From Diphasiastrum complanatum (Eukaryota > Streptophyta > Lycopodiopsida > Lycopodiales > Lycopodiaceae): a DNA stretch of 64,000 bases. The stretch's first letter is position 1. Every line of letters starts with the position of its first letter. A program made the position numbers and the translations under genes. Shown here in pieces: positions 33,721 to 45,800 of the stretch. The notes below the pieces were generated by a model. That model worked only from the letters and a program-made list of their open reading frames with translations. It was not told where the DNA came from and ran no database searches. The stretch spans positions 27,952,969 to 28,016,968 of the forward strand of contig CM055102.1 in the NCBI GenBank assembly GCA_029204225.1, given 5' to 3'.

Positions 33721-35152
33721 GAGGAAGCTAGGATCCTTTTCAATGTTGGCCACCAGGGATACACACATGCCAGATTTCCTAGTCGGTTTTACAAGATGCT
33801 AGAAAAGTCTAGCATTAAGGGGCTCATGTCCAAAAATCGACTGGTCACAAAACAAGAGAAGAATTTCATGCATACTTCTCTGGGTGCTCAAGGCAAAGAT
33901 GTGGTTGATCGAAGGCGAAATCAAGGAAAACCTAGTTTAACCATTATAAACAATACATGTTCGTCACATGCTCTACTGATGCATCATTACAATGGCTACA
34001 TTATATTACTTTCCATAATAGCATATCATTAGATAGTGTCAACAACGGACATACACTTTTAATTGTATTTGACAAATCCAAGACCTATATTTTAATCTCC
34101 ATATTTTCCTCCAGTCAATTGAAGGGAGGTAGGTTTTGATTAATATAAATAGCCACAAGGCTCCTCATTTGGTAGCTTGTTATTCTAGAAATCTCTCCTA
34201 TATTGCTCAATTAAAGCTTTAGCCTTAGACATCTATGATATTCAGGTTATGTTTTCAAGTAAGGATACCATTTGTTGTCATTTTTATGTCTATCGTTCAT
34301 CATACGATGCCATGAATTGGAAAAAAAAATAAAAATGAAATAAAAGATAAAAATTTGTTCATACATGAAATATGGGTATTAGTAAAAAGACAAAAAATAG
34401 AGGAGTAAGATTAAACATGTTCTAGTAGTTTTTGGTCCGATTCCGGGTAGTTAGGTGAGATCTTGTTTACATAAAATAAGCTATGTAAACTTGATCCAAC
34501 TACCATCAGCTTGCGTAAACCTAAATGCAAAAGTCATGACCCAACTGATATCAAAACTTAATGCGTACCGAACCATATGCACTAAACCTTACTAAACCCA
34601 CAACGAACCTTATTGAACCATATTAAACTTGACGAAACCGTAGAAACCCTATTGAACCACAACAAGCCATTTTGAATCATCGTATCAAACCCTAATAAAC
34701 CGTAGCAAATGCTTGCTTTGGAATGACAAAGATGGCTACATAACTCCAATTTATTCTATACAAAAGCAAAAAAAAAATTAAAATTGTTTTTTTTTTGCGA
34801 TTCACTACAACCACAATTCAAAGATGTAAAGTTCCATATTTTCCTAGAAACGTCCCAAAAATTCTCCTTTCTCTAATGTAATTATGATTGCTTAAAAATC
34901 ATGACAAGAGCTCTTTCAAAGTTATGGGCATGCATAAAGGAAGATCAAAAAGTTAAAATGTACAGCACAATGGTAAAACACAATCAGCATGAAAACAAAG
35001 TACTAGAATCGTTCACACTAAAAAACTACAAACCATTTTAAAGTAGAAAATAGATTGAGCACATTGTAGGAAAGAAAGTTGTTCGTCATTGTTGTCCATT
35101 ATAAAATTTGTCAAGTACTTATGAAGGTTCTTGTAGAAAGGCAAAGGCATAC
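33721..35152. other. Intronic AT-rich sequence, no gene
   Basis: No coding similarity. At about 34555-34710 there are repeated AACC(A/T)TATTGAACC-like phrases with occasional AAACCCTAATAAACC, a degenerate short repeat. Poly-A tracts occur near 34320 and 34770. Confidence 0.5.
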
Positions 35153-35249
35153 CATCTTTCATGACTTCATATAGCATATCACCATAGTATCGAAAAGGTA
35201 AGATTCTCAATGTATGGCAAATGTATTCCGCCAAATGATACGGAAATAG
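35153..35249 (-). CDS. FAM91: FAM91-family protein, internal exon b
   Basis: This 97-bp exon encodes 32 residues, LFPYHLAEYICHTLRILPFR followed by YYGDMLYEVMKD, plus one nucleotide of the next codon. Plant FAM91 proteins have LFPYHLA.YVCRVMR.SPF.YYCDMIFEVMKNE at this point, directly after the sequence of exon a. The acceptor is CATGACAG|CT and the donor AAAGATG|GTATGC in sense orientation. The phase-1 end is completed by the AA that opens exon c, giving a Glu codon. The intron to exon a (35250-37770) is about 2.5 kb and the intron to exon c about 14.6 kb. Confidence 0.87.
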
Positions 35250-37770
35250 CTGTCATGGAGAAGGAATAGTTCTTCAAATGGCAAAAACAAATGAAGGTAC
35301 ACAACAAAACTGTTGTACGAAAATCAAGGTTCGCAAAGGTGAACCAAAATGAGAAACTATTGTTTAGCATCATAGCTACATGAATGAAAAGCATCAAAGT
35401 AAGTCTGCTACTTCTAAAAGGAAAATCGAATATTACTTAATTCTACTAATAGAACAAGAAGAATCATCAATTCAAGATAGCTTAAGCCTTCGACATAGTC
35501 ATCATGCAAAGTGAGATTCAAGTATATACATTCTTAGTTCCTATGATTCTCCAAAATAATCAAAACAAGTCTTTGGAATTGGAACTTATTTTTACTCGAG
35601 ACCAAGAGATTAGAAGCCACCAATTCACTCTCCGAGACTCAAGACCCAAACATGGGTGCTTTGACAAATTGAACTCGCATATAAATGTTTATTTTGCCTT
35701 CATAAATAAGATGGTGGAGCTTGGTCTTTTGAAATGAAAAACATACAAGTCCAACCTAATGGATTCATATGTGATAAACTAAGATTTCAAGTTATCTCTA
35801 GAGGTAATAATTTGTACATCTATTGACAAAAATAAGAGGATAAATCTAAAGACCTTTCCACGGTTTCATATGGCTTATATTGATTTTAAAAGACCATGTG
35901 TTAATAAGTAGCTTGTCCTTCCAAAATTATGCTCCAGTCTTGGTCTAGATGACAAGTGGAAATGATGTTGCATGCTATACTATGAATCACTAAATCTAAA
36001 AGATCTTAGTAAGCCAAAATAGAACCATCTACTTTGTAATTTGCTTATTCTTTGAAATATGTCCACTTTGCAATAAAAGTTAGGTTTCCATTCTTAGACT
36101 TGAAATCATGGTGTCCAATTTAAAAAAAAAGTTCTTTAAGGACTTCTACATATGCACCAGAAATATCGTGTGGTACTTGATTTGTTGTCCTTCTTGCTAC
36201 TGATCGTCCAGATCTAAGATTCATCCGATGGTGGAGTCCAAAGTAGTTGGATCTCTTAACTGGCCAAAACAGCTTGATAAGAACCTTTCATCAATAGCAG
36301 TTTCCTTACGTCAAGAAGGACATAAATTGGTCATCATTCATTCTTTTTAAGATTGTGTGTAGGATCACCATAGCCTCAAGAAAGTAGCAAAAAACCATCA
36401 ACACCAATAGAAAGACCATAGGAACCTAATTGGCACACGCGCGCAGACACACACATACACAATGTACAAATCTTTATCAATGAGAGAGAAGACAGAAGCA
36501 AAACCTGTACCTTACCGCACGTGTGGAGGGAAAACACGTTTGGGCTAACACTGAAGAATCCAACTTAAGACTAAACTAGCTTGAGGATCTCGATTTATCC
36601 ATTCTTGGGAGCAAGAACCTTGATCATGGGATTACTTTCCACAAGTGCCACTTGGCATCCATGATTAATTACATATGTCACTCTAGAAGCACCTTAAGCT
36701 CCTCATAGAGGTCTAGCCCTTGAGCTCCTCTACTTGGTACCATCAAACTTAATCATTGTACTTGGGGGTCATTTTGTCAATAAAAAAATGACTTGGGGCC
36801 TTAACGAGACACATTGTAAAATTAACAACAACAAAGACCCCAAAATACGTAAACATTGTTATCTAACGATACAAGCTATTTAATTTGCAATTTTTGCATT
36901 AAAAATGACGTGTAATTTATGATCTCATGAGATCCCAAGTTTTCCCAACTCCCCGTTTCATTGTGGTGCATTAGAAGTACCATACTTTCTCTTATATTCC
37001 ATTTTCCTTACAAAAGTTCATGAAGTCATGTTATGTGTATCATCTCACTTATTATATCTTAAGATCTCTTTATTTTCTTTCATTTTTCCTTCCCCGCAAT
37101 GGTCTTAAATTGCTTATAGCATTTAAGAGCTTTTAAGTTATGTTCAAAAGCTGGCCCTTAGTCTTGGGTACGTGCCCATGCTAGCAAGGATGGAACCTTG
37201 TTCCATCTTAACTCACCTACCTCTAGTATTCAACTTTTAATGTCGAAGGTTCAAGGGTATAGCCTGGTGTGGGACACGGACTCAAAGATGGGGGAGGTCC
37301 CGAGCTGAATGATAGAGATGGCACATGAATACAAAGAAGCACAACAACTGCATAAGATTCAGATCTATCATGTGGGGTTTTTTTAGCTGGTGTCATAACC
37401 AGATTTGTTGCTTGTCTAGAAGTAAGAATGAATCAAATTCCATCAAGTACTTAACCAAACACACTGATGTTTCATTGTCCTACTTCGTGTACTATTCCAA
37501 ATGTATAGCATGAAAACAAGCAAAATTGAATTGAATGGAAAACAATATAGATGGCATTAAATTTCTTCATCCTATACTTTGCTTGCCTTCTAGAATCAAC
37601 ATTCTCATCAATGAGATAATCTAGTCGTTGGTTTTTAGGTGTAAAACATAAAAATTCAGGGGTATAGCCTTTAAGTCAAATCAGCAGATGCCAAGCAATA
37701 CAAGTATCAGGTACAAATAAAGATAACCAGGTTTCACATGTTGGCCATCGTCTTGAATGATACAACGTAC
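35250..37770 (-). other. FAM91 intron between exons a and b (2.5 kb)
   Basis: AT-rich, bounded by the GTACGT donor of exon a and the ATGACAG acceptor of exon b. No mobile-element coding sequence was recognised in it. Confidence 0.7.
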
Positions 37771-37888
37771 CGCCAATTTTTTTCGTAAATATTGAATGAG
37801 ATCTTCATAATACTCAGATTCTTTGAAAGTATTTCTTGAAAGACAATTACTCCACTTGCATTGCTTCTTAATACAAAATTCCTTGACC
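37771..37888 (-). CDS. FAM91: FAM91-family protein, internal exon a (first visible)
   Basis: This 118-bp exon has one leading nucleotide and then 39 codons, including CIKKQCKW and KESEYYEDLIQYLRKKLA. These match the plant FAM91 N-terminal region around HCIKKR..W and KEGEYYE.MMRYLRKNLA. In sense orientation it is bounded by an acceptor ending CTCAG and by a donor TTGGCG|GTACGT. FAM91 proteins in animals are trans-Golgi trafficking factors that bind TBC1D23 and the WDR11 complex; the plant role is less defined. It ends in phase 0, and the next exon starts exactly with the next expected residues (LFPYHLAEY). There are no stop codons. The middle part (SNCLSRNTF) is more divergent than usual, so a diverged paralogue or recent pseudogene cannot be excluded. 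Identification is from remembered family sequence, not a search. Confidence 0.83.
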
Positions 37889-38819
37889 CTGAGGAGCAAT
37901 AGCCAATCAAGCTCTAAGACAATAACCGGATGATGCATATGCCAAAGTTCATAGTCCATAACCTAGCTGGTGTGCAATATGTTCTCAATTTCTTTGGAAA
38001 ATGCCTAAGATGTTGATTCAATTGAAGGTCAGCTAAAAAATGTACAAAAGGAAGGGAAAAAACACATACGATAAACCTTTAAAATATTGCATTTCATGTA
38101 TGTTGATGTAATCAATTGTTTGAAAAATTTCGTCATGCGAAAATCAGAGACCTTAGTTTTTTCTAAATGTTTATGTTTGAAGTTTCCATGTAAATGAGGA
38201 CGATACTAATAGAGGATCACTTGAAAGAACCTTAAAATACATGAGCATAGAGTAGTCAATGTATCATGATGGAAAACATTAGACAATGCATTGATTGCTA
38301 CTAATAAGGACTTTTACAGACACTATAAGAGGCTTTTCTTCATTTGGCCTCTTAGACATTGTTAATCACATGGTTGGACTTATGGTACTTAGTTTTATTT
38401 GCACAGTCGATAACCTTAGGCTAACTAGACAAGGGACCAAATAGTAAGTGCATAGCTTCTTAGGATTCGTACCATATCCTTGTCTTTCATATGGTTAGAC
38501 ACTTCTATTACACTTTATTGCTCTTCATTTGGTTTCTTAGAGGTTAAGATACTTGAATTTCTAGTTCCTCAAGTTAATGGAACTTCATCTTTTTTGTTTG
38601 TTTTGTAGTGGTAACTTTCAAAATCTTTTTCAATCATTGTTCTTCCGATTGTAGAGGCTTCTAAGGTAGTTCACAGCTCATCAATATGACATTTAGAGAT
38701 TAGGGAAATCAAAATTCATACTTTAGAAAACTAAAGGCGCACTTGATGAATAGCGATAGGAAGAAAGGGAAAGAGCTGGATTCTCTAAAAATGTATTAAA
38801 TCAAGGGCGGCTCATAGTA
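37889..38819. other. Sequence upstream of exon a, no gene recognised
   Basis: Presumably further FAM91 intron. The expected preceding segment of the protein (a WENLPKRLQ.TL..KEEWHRR-like block) was looked for on the minus strand here and elsewhere to the right and was not found. Confidence 0.5.
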
Positions 38820-40870
38820 GGCTCACATGAAAAATATCACAAGCACATGTCGTCAGAGGTAGCTAAAGATGATATGTAACTGGACTAATATGCAGAGAAT
38901 TTGAAAAGGCCCATAGTGGCGTGGAGCAAGCTTTTCAATAGAAGCCTAGCCTTAAAAGCTCAAGCATATTTGAACCATATAACCCTCCTGAAACATGGCA
39001 TGGCGACAATGCTAAAATTTATACTACTAATGTAACTATAGTTGCCTAGGAACAAGAACAAGGGAACATCTAGACCCCCAAGAATGGGAACATTCCCTGG
39101 GGAGGGACGATCAAGGGAACACCACATCATCATATATAATCATTTTCTAAAACACTATGTATTCTTTACAATAAAGTTCAAGCACTCAAATTGTAGAATA
39201 TGTAAACTGGGAGGGCAAAAATAGGCCATACACGCAAAAAATTGGGCCAAAAAAAAGGCCAAAAGGGACAAAAATTGGTCCCAAACTTAAATTGCAAGGG
39301 GAATGGCCGAGAACTGCTTGGGGAAGGCTTGGGAATGATTTCTCCTTGCTTTGGGAAATTTCCCCCACATTCACTCACGTTCCCGTGTTGGGGAGCAGGT
39401 GGAAACACGTTCCTTGGTAACTAGTTGTATCTTTAGTAAATGGAGACTAGCCCAAGCAATAAGATCACAAGCACCTGAAAGGAAAGAAGCAATTACCATT
39501 GGAGCATCATCAGGTGGAAGAGGGATGCTTGGAAGTAGATGAGAGTAACCGCATGCCAGGAGAAATGGAAAAATAACGGTACTGGAGCTCACAGAACTAT
39601 TATAATTATATTCAACAAGGCATAAGTGTAGATCTAAATCTCTACCAGTGGTAGTAGAAACAACATGACTCGGATAGTCCTCAAGGATATGATTAAGGAC
39701 CTCAGGCTAGCCATCAACAAAAGCATTAGAAGCCGAACCCACGAGGACCTGAATATCCGGAATACGCATCAGCTCCATCCAAAAAACAAACGTAGACTTA
39801 CTATCCTAATCAATGAGGATAGAATGAGGCAAACCATGCAGGTGAAAGATCTCTGAAATGAATATGCGGCCACACTAGGCTACAGTAATAGTACCTCTAA
39901 TCAAAATGAAGGGTGCCTATTTTGATAACCTATCCACAACCACCAAACAAGAGTCGTGACCATGTTGTGTACGAGGTAGGCCAAGGATGAAGTCCATGGA
40001 AATATATTAGTAGGTCAGCTTTCAGTGACAGCAAACAAAAATAGTCAAGGACACGGGCTAAAGTCTTCTAAAAACCAAAGGGGCCACCAATAGGAGAAGA
40101 ATGAGCATTGAAGAGCTTCGCACAGAGGTCAAGAAAACTAGGAATGCACAATGCACCATAATGATAAAGACGATGATTATGAAGGGAACCGAAGAGCACA
40201 TTGACACCTTGTGGACTGCATGCTTCATAAGCCGCATATAATGGACCCACATACAAGCCAAATGGGTACGAAAAGCGATATTGTATTCATCAACGAGATG
40301 CATACGGATTTGACGGTAGCCACGACGAAGATCAATTTTAGAAAAGAGCACAAGGAGGACAAGGGCACCGAAAGGAATATGACTGGGGATAATAAGACTC
40401 TGTTATGAACGGGCATGGACTTGACACGATAAGGAGCGCAGGAGCAAGGAGAAGAACTAAGAAGCAAGTCAATGTGGTGAGTCATGACTTGTATTGGTGG
40501 TAAGGAAGTTGGTTCATCAAAAAAAGACACAAACTCATGTAAAAGGTCAAAAATCACGTTAAGGAACTGATGCAGCTACTAAAACTATCAGGCTCGAGTT
40601 CTTGAAATCAAAAAACAGTCACATACGGCAGGCTACAAATGAACGGCTTATCAAAAATACGTTGGTAATCATGTGAAAAGAATCAATGTCGATCAAAGTA
40701 TGTGGGTTGTCATCATCAGTTGTCTACTGCTAAAGATCCAAAGCCATGGTGGACAAAGAAGAAAACCAATATGCACCAAGGATAATGTCATTACTCAATG
40801 GGTATGAAGTAACCACATGCATGCCACTTGTCGTAATTAGGGATATGTGCTTGGCATGGAGGCTCCCACC
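38820..40870 (-). mobile_element. Ty3/gypsy remnant H (C/E family), pol part
   Basis: The minus strand aligns by eye, patchily, with pol of element E. Near 38875 is the counterpart of the integrase C-terminal segment (GATATGTAACTGGACTAA). At 39440-40050 are integrase core pieces. At 40058-40351 FSKIDLRRGYRQIRMHLVDE is RT. At 40380-40560 is the RT N-terminal flank, and at 40700-40860 the protease end (CACCAAGGATAA). RT sequence is joined within about 130 bp to the integrase-side sequence NHRLYHYGALCIPS, so the catalytic RT and RNase H parts are deleted. It is older than C and E and carries a MITE-like insert. Confidence 0.72.
39022..39438. mobile_element. MITE-like element inside remnant H
   Basis: Sequence with no counterpart in C or E interrupts the H integrase region. 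Its ends form an imperfect inverted repeat: left TACTAATGTAACTATAGTTG and CCTAGGAAC, against right GTTCCTTGGTAACTAGTTG and TATCTTTAGTA. Internal phrases (GGGAAC, CCCCAA) extend the complementarity to about 60 bp. No open frame is supported. The exact ends and a target duplication could not be fixed because H itself is decayed. Confidence 0.5.
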
Positions 40871-41373
40871 TTGAAGGTATACAAGGGAAGGAGATCTCAG
40901 TTACCATTCATTCTATCTACCTAGGAGTTGGTAGATGGTAGTGCGCATGTACATAGCTAGGATGGTGCTGGCTAGGGGAAGGAGAAGACCAAAGGTGCTG
41001 GCAGCAGTATGGGACATCATTAGGGCTGGAAGCTAGATCTCACTTGTTTTATTGGGCTCACGGCACGGAGGGTGGATCTGGATTGGATCCTACGTTGAGG
41101 TGGATCATGAGCATTCAGTTTTTTGTGCTGACCGGCACTTGGCGTTTTCTATTAGTGTGGTCGTAACAGTTGGTATTAGAGCCACCGAAAACCATAACAA
41201 GTCTGATTGATCCATCTCGGTCAACTGTAGGTTAAATTTCATTGCTTTTGAAATTTTTTTAAAAAGTGAATCATCGAAACCCCAAAATTAGGGTTACGGA
41301 AGTTTTTTAAGTTTTTTCTTTTTTTCGAAGAACTAAAAAAAAAAAATTGTAGGCTGCAGGTCCTAGCAGCCCT
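40871..41373 (+). other. LTR-like end, primer site and leader fragment of element F
   Basis: The 46 bp at 41123-41168 (ending GTGGTCGTAACA) recurs at 48175-48221 (ending GTGGTCATAACA). The first copy is followed by TGGTATTAGAGCC (41171-41183), a one-base variant of the initiator-Met primer site. This fits the 5' LTR end of a small or internally deleted LTR element that inserted in H and was then hit by element C. The LTR start is not clear; 40871-41122 shows nothing else. Confidence 0.5.
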
Positions 41374-41825
41374 AGTTATGGACTCGGCTCATTACATTCG
41401 CCATGTCCATTTACATTTAATTTCCTTTATGCATAGGCAGGCTTTGGGCCTTTTTTTATTCATTATTTGACATTTAGACTATATGGTTGGCCTTAAGCCC
41501 TATTATTGACGTTTAGACCATATTATTGGCCTTGAGCCCTATGATTCACTATATTGGTTATTTGGTCATATTACTGAGAGTGGGGGGCCTTCTTGGAGGG
41601 CGAACTATTTTCCCTCTCAGTTTGGCCCTAGCCACTGGAAGCTTCCTTTTAGGGCTTCCTCTTGGCTATAAGTAGGGATTCTGTGTCATTTGTTACTTGG
41701 CTTATGATATGATCTCCTTCTTTAGTCTCTTTGAGCTTTCTCTCTCCTGCTTTCTAGGGTTAAGTCTTGCTTATGTGATGCTTTCATAGACTAAATCTAG
41801 ATCAGCCGTGGCTACGTTCATAACT
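41374..41825 (+). repeat. 5' LTR of element C
   Basis: AGTTATGGACTCGGCTC ... TACGTTCATAACT. It contains repeated phrases TTGGCCTTGAGCCCTAT and GACATTTAGAC. The match with the 3' LTR is close, with scattered substitutions and small indels. Confidence 0.93.
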
Positions 41826-41838
41826 TGGTATCAGAGCA
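41826..41838 (+). promoter_or_regulatory. Primer-binding site of element C
   Basis: TGGTATCAGAGCA starts immediately after the LTR and is complementary to the initiator tRNA-Met 3' end. The mirrored site in E lies just left of 63023. Confidence 0.9.
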
Positions 41839-42843
41839 CTTTCCTGAGCATCTCCATTCAGCAGATTTTTCTCTCACAGGAGGGCGCCCATCTTTAGCTT
41901 GGATCTTCACCATTTTTCAGCCGGATCTTCAGCATTTCTCCACACTTGTCTTGCAGATTTTCACGACGGATCGGAGGAGGACAGGCGCCCACTTGCTGCC
42001 CATTTCTAGCGCCCTCTTGCTGGCTGCCTACTGCTGCATTTTCAGCCTTTTTCCTCCCCTATTTTGGGCACCCTACTGCCTCCTATTTGCTGCCCTATTG
42101 GGCGCCCTCATGCTTGCTGACCAGCGCCCTACTGCTCCTTCCTTTGCTGAAAATTTCCGCTTTTTGCTGCCCCTATTCGCCACCTTCCATCAGCCACTCC
42201 TAGCGCCCTACCAACCCATCTTTTTTATCCAATTTTTTTTTGCCGTTTACTACCTCTCTTGGACGCCCACACTCCACCATAGCTGGCGCCCTACATCCGC
42301 CTCAATTTCAGCTCACCTTCCTACACTGTTGTCTGTGTTCGCAACCCTACCCCGGACAATACAAACACGCCTAGATGCTTAGAAAGCCACTCCCACCCAA
42401 CTTCATCACGCATCGGGATTGCTCCCCGTCTTTATCGCAAACTTTTTTTTACCCTTGAAGGGCGATCTCTGATTTTTCAGCCTTGTTTCCTCGCTTCCCA
42501 TACCTCCTTTTTGTTATCACTTCCTTTCCTTGGCTGCTCCCTTTCCAGCCCCATAGTCCATTATTGTTTCCCATACTTTTACCCACCATTTACTCCACGT
42601 TGTCGGGCCCTTAGCATCTTTTTTGGAGGCTGCTCGGTACCTCGACATATCGCCGCTATTTTTCAGCTCACTTCCGGTTGCGGTTACGAGGTATTTCTTA
42701 CTTAGTTGTCCTTTCCGTTCATCTTACATCGCGAGTTCTATTGTGTCTTTTCATTGGCGTGCCTGTTGTGACGACTTATGTCCTCTCCTTCAGTTCGTCC
42801 AATTGTTTAGCACATTTCTTTTCTCGCTTACTTTTTCTTCCAC

Positions 42844-45800
42844 ATGGCTAGCTCACCCACTACACCTGCGAGTCATTCCGGACCTTTAGATGAACAGTTT
42901 GCTGATGTGCGTGACTCTCTTACTCTCCTCAGTAGTTGTTTCGACCAAATGATGACCGGTTTTACCACTCTACAGACCGGCTTTACCGCTATGCAGTCAC
43001 AGATTGATTCCTTACAGCCACATGGACCTGGCAAAGCCCCTGTTCATTCATCATTTGGGTCTCCATTTGGACTTCCATCCTCGTCTACTTCCTTTGGCGG
43101 TGGGCCTCATTTTCCACCTAACCCACCGCCCGGTTTTCCACCTCCTACAGCTCCTGAGTCACATCTTCCACGACATCTAGCTCCTGAGACACATTTTGCT
43201 CGAGATTTTCGTGATCGGGTACAGCTTGCCACCTATTCTGGTTCCTCTGACGAGAACTTGTTAGAGAATTGGTTTGCAAAGCTTGATACTTATTTTCAGA
43301 TTTACCCTAAGACTGATCCTCAGAAGATCCAGTTAGCTGCCTTACATTTAGATGGACGTGCTGCCACTTGGTGGCGGGTCTACCGACTTGACCCTGATCG
43401 GGACGGTCTCCAGTTATGGCCTACCTTTCGTCGTGATCTTCGTCATGCTATGATTGACCCTCGGTGGCTGAGCCGCCAACGTGATATATTCCGTAGTCTT
43501 ACTCAGACTGGTGATCTTTCTTCCTATACATATCAGTTTATGGACCTTTCCTACCTCTTTACAGATCTTCAGCCCACCGAGCTTATTTCTCGCTACATTG
43601 CTGGACTTCGTGGTGCTCTACGATACGATGTCTCTTCTTTCCGTCCACCCACACTTGTTGAGGCCATGTCCCTTGCTAGTACTTTACAGCATAAGTACCC
43701 TGATCCTGCTCCCTTTCGCTTTTCCCGACCCCGTCCATCTCTTTCACCTCTACCATCTCCGGCCCCATCTGCCCCATCCACTGTCGTCCCGACCTCTTCT
43801 CTTACTTCTCCCACTCCTCGCCCTCCGCCTCCTCGTCCTGCTTTTGTCCGACGTTACACGTCTGCAGAGTTCGCTGACATTCAGCATAAGCGTCTTTGCT
43901 TTCGTTGTAAGAGTCCTGACCACATTGCTCGTGATTGCCGCCAGCCCCTGCCTACTTCTACTGCTATTTTCTACCATGAGGGCACTACCCCAGATGAGTC
44001 CGATATCTACATTCATATATCTGATGAGCCTGATCTATTTCCTGAGCCTTCTACTGATTTACTTCCTGCTACTTGCCATGCTCAACTTGCTTATGCTACC
44101 TGGACAGGGTGCCCCGATCCTCGCTCCATTCGGCTACGTGTGCGCATTACTGGTCGTGAGTATATTGCTTTAGTTGATACCGGCAGCACTCATTCCTTTA
44201 TCAGCAGTTATGTTCTCAGCCGGATACGCGCTTCACCTATTCCTGCTCCACAGCCTCTCACAGTCGAGGTTGCCAGTTCTCACTCATTTCCTAGTTCTCA
44301 GATGTTTCAGGGATTATCCTACCGCATTGGTGATTTTTTTGGACAGGCAGATCTTTATATCATTCCTCTGGAGCGCTATGACCTTATCCTTGGTGCTGAT
44401 TGGTTTGCTTCATTGGGAGTGGTTACTTTGGACCTGGCTCAGCAGACATTGACATTTGTTCATGATGCAGTGACCCACTCACTTGCTGGTATTGATTCTC
44501 AGGTAGATTTCCAGCTAATCAGCGGGAAGCAGTTTATCCGCAGCCTACCTAAGGCTCATTGTGCAGCTTTATTATGTGTTCAGCGTGCTGCAGCAGATTC
44601 TCCAGTGACTACCTCTCCTCCAGCAGCTGTTCCTCAGGTGATCTCTGACTTATTACATCAGTATGCATTTGTCTTTTCAGAACCTACGACGCTACCACCA
44701 TTGCGTGATGTGAACCACCATATTGATTTGCGTCCTAGTTCTGCTCCTCCCTCCCGGCCTCCTTACCGTATGTCTAAGTCTGAGCGTGATGAGGTTGAGC
44801 TTCAGATTACTGCTTTTCTAGATCAGGGCCTTATTGTTCCTAGTCACAGCCCTTTTGGTGCCCCTGTTCTCCTTGTCAGTAAGAAAGATGGTTCCAAACG
44901 CCTCTGCATTGATTATCGTGCCCTCAATAAGTTGACCATCCGTAACCAGTATCCTATTCCTCATATGGATGATCTCTTTGACCAGTTAGGCACCTCTCAT
45001 CTTTCTCTAAGATAGACTTATGTTCCGGCTATCACCACATTAGGATGCATCCTTCGGACGAACACAAGACTGCGTTTCGTACCCATCTTGGTTTGTATGA
45101 GTTTCGTGTTCTTCCTTTTGGTGTTACTAATGGTCCACCTACGTTCCAGAATGTGATGAATAACATCATGCGTCCTCTCCTTGGTCGTTGTGTTTTAGTT
45201 TATTTTGATGATATTCTTGTTTTTAGTAAGACTCTTGATGAGCATGTGTTACATCTTTCATCTGTTTTTCGATTGCTTGTTCATCACCAGTTGTTTGCTA
45301 AACTTTCTAAGTGTTCCTTTGCTGTTGTTGAGATTGAGTTTTTAGGATTTCTCATTTGTGATGGTCGTATTCGTTTGGACCCTCATAAGGTTCGGGCAAT
45401 CGCTGATTGGCCTGTTCCCACAGATGTCCACCATGTTCGTATGTTTCTTGGTCTCGCTACTCACCTTCATCGTCCTATTCCTCACTTTGCCACTGTGGCT
45501 GCCCCTCTTCATGCCCTTTTGAAGAAGTCTAGTGCATTTGTTTGGACTTCTGATTGTCAGTTCGCCTTTGACTCTCTTCGTCGTGCTGTTGTGGAGGCCT
45601 CTGTCCTGTGTTTACCACAGTTTGATCAGAAATTTATTGTTGAGACCGATGCTAGTAATGTTGGTTTGGGTGCCTTGCTTCGTCAGTCTCAGTGTATTAT
45701 TGCTTATGAGTCGCGTCGTTTACGCTCTTATGAGCAACGTTATTCTGTCCATGAGAAAGAGCTTCTTGCCATTATCTATGCTCTTAAGAAGTGGCGCCAT

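Larger units (their letters stand above)
20568..35152 (-). other. FAM91 intron between exons b and c (14.6 kb)
   Basis: Bounded by the exon b donor (ATG|GTATGC) and the exon c acceptor (TTTTGTGACAG). It contains gypsy debris (21.1-22.2 kb) and a head-to-tail series of four LINEs (23.4-33.7 kb) in the same orientation as the gene. Stretches at 20568-21100, 22170-23434 and 33721-35152 hold no recognisable gene. Confidence 0.75.

Noticed and set aside
34555-34710. An interstitial telomere-like array (AAACCCTA).
   Set aside because: Only a few units resemble the plant telomere repeat; most are AACC-rich variants without a fixed period.
37140-37320. A possible SINE promoter (GGTTCAAGGGT).
   Set aside because: A B-box-like phrase alone, with no A box at the right spacing and no defined ends.
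41825-42382. A 185-codon open frame just after the primer site of C, also open in E (62466-63023).
   Set aside because: It lies in the untranslated leader and begins at a TTG inside the primer site. The differences I noticed between the two copies (such as L/S, P/S, P/T and L/P) change the amino acid, so there is no sign of coding constraint.
43481-44452. Long hydrophobic frames within C and E (for example rich in Leu/Ser) that look like membrane proteins.
   Set aside because: They are alternate-frame readings of the gag-pol coding sequence.
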